Source of the DNA: Kryptolebias marmoratus
Taxonomy: Eukaryota; Chordata; Actinopteri; Cyprinodontiformes; Rivulidae
NCBI RefSeq assembly: GCF_001649575.2
Contig: NC_051433.1
Span: 24,131,297-24,195,296 of the forward strand
Length of the DNA stretch: 64,000 nucleotides
Direction: 5' to 3'
Shown here piece after piece: positions 62,871 through 64,000 of this stretch. The notes under the pieces were generated by a model. It saw nothing but the letters and a program-made list of their open reading frames with translations, was not told the origin of the DNA and ran no database searches. Every line of letters begins with the position of its first letter. Positions within the stretch are counted from its first letter, which is position 1. Made by a program: the position numbers and the translations under genes.

Positions 62871-64000
62871 GACATTGATTGGTATGATTGGCATCTTTAC
62901 CAACTTGCAAGACTCTACAACTCCTCAGCAGCATCCCAGTGTTTCTGAGTTCGAATCATCATATTTAAGAGTTGCTAAAATGCCTCCAGTTCAAAGACAT
63001 CGACTTCAGACCAGGGTGTGACCTGGAGCTGAACCGGCCTCTGCTCGGCCACATGGAGGAGGGCAACAGCCCCTCCAAACCCATCACTCCACCTCCCAGA
63101 TAAATAAGTTCACACAGCAAACAGAGCCCCATCAGTCAGGCTGCACATAGCTAACACCAGGCCACGGACAGAGATTGATGGAGCGATACAGGCAAATAAA
63201 GAAAGACACGGAGAAGACAAGAAGAGGGGACATGGAGGAGAGGTGGGGGTGTGTTTATGAGGGCATCCAACACTAAAAAAGAGTAGATAAAAATCACACG
63301 GGAGCCTGAGCCAAGCGGCATGGAAGGCCAAGTACTGTAAGACTGTGAAAGGCAGTTTGTGTTGCCGAGCTGTGACATTTGTTTCTTATTGTCTAAGTGG
63401 CAGCTGCAAGCGGCCCCTTCCCACACCACCCCTCAAGCGAGGGCCCCTCGGCTTTACTCTGGCCTGCCTTGACAGGGAGGTAACCATATTAGGACGTGTA
63501 TGGTAAAGTAAACAATAACATAGTTGCAATGAGATGGAAATTTTTCAGCTAATGGTGTTTGTCATTCCTGTTTTCAGTGCACTGAGCCCTGTGTTTTCTC
63601 TAGCCGGCCAGAGAGACTTTGTTTATGAAAACAACGTCGGAGCCAAGGCTAAAATCAGATGGGGGGGGGGGGGGAGGAGAGAAATCATAAATAAATATCA
63701 GCATTAAAAAAAGCCTCCACTTCTGTTATTTGATTACATAAATAAACCCACATTTGGTTAGGAATAGCTTTTCACTCTTTCTCTCCATTCCAGGCCACAT
63801 CCAAACAACGATGGCGGAGATTGAAAATACATTTTCATCTTTTTTTGGCGTTCCACCCCCACGGATCCACCACTTTTCCCATAAACTGTGCTCTTTCCTC
63901 GGCAGATACATTAAACTGGTAAACTCATTATTTGAGCTGGCTAACAACAACAGAAGAAAGTTAACGACACAAGAACAATTCTGGAGGTAGGGCGGTAGGA

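Larger units (their letters stand above)
46732..64000 (-). other. foxp1: foxp1 upstream intron / 5' non-coding region
   Basis: This region lies upstream of the acceptor at 46732. FOXP1 genes have several untranslated 5' exons spread over large distances, so it is most likely intronic, but no untranslated exon can be identified from sequence alone. Repeats and candidate regulatory blocks are listed separately. I see nothing recognisable in 46800-47600, 49520-50640, 51150-53480, 58730-61520 or 62880-64000 except homopolymer runs such as the G run at 63661-63674. Confidence 0.6.

Overview
This looks like vertebrate nuclear DNA, most likely from a ray-finned (teleost) fish. Coding content is very sparse, long AT-rich introns dominate, microsatellites are common, and the interspersed repeats (two kinds of Tc1-like element, hAT elements and MITEs, a degraded SINE-like copy) are of types I know from teleost genomes. 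Organism and repeat assignments come from memory of these families; no search was run.

One gene is supported. It lies on the minus strand and is foxp1, a forkhead-box P transcription factor. The window holds its first two coding exons: exon A (46562-46731, ATG at 46720, 53 codons) and exon B (14805-14942, 46 codons). Both have consensus splice sites and phase-0 donors. Together they encode residues 1-99, the start of the Q-rich N-terminal region. The next exon of the family, which encodes a conserved VPVSVAMM-type segment, is not in the window, nor are the zinc finger, leucine zipper and forkhead domains. These should lie beyond coordinate 1. No 5' untranslated exon could be recognised above 46731.

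Layout from low to high coordinate: 1-14804 is the start of the intron after exon B. It contains a CpG/GA-rich island with CCAAT boxes near 3.65-4.15 kb that I read as a candidate internal promoter, a hAT transposase remnant at 8.9-9.4 kb, and simple repeats. 14943-46561 is a 31.6 kb intron with Tc1 remnants (18.3-19.1, 20.6-21.5, 44.8-45.6 kb), a 214-bp hAT MITE (34.65 kb), a 541-bp foldback element (35.5 kb) and copies of an unnamed element built from ~300-bp monomers. 46732-64000 is the upstream intron or 5' region. It holds more copies of that monomer element (50.6, 53.5-55.75, 61.5-62.9 kb), a 1.07-kb GC-rich hAT-like insertion nested in one of them, and several unique-looking AT-rich blocks that could be conserved enhancers.

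The most distinctive observations are the candidate internal foxp1 promoter at 3.65-4.15 kb and the monomer-based repeat family. Two copies of that family were each interrupted by a different transposon at nearby positions in the monomer. I saw no prokaryotic-type system, CRISPR array, RNA gene or intact transposase.
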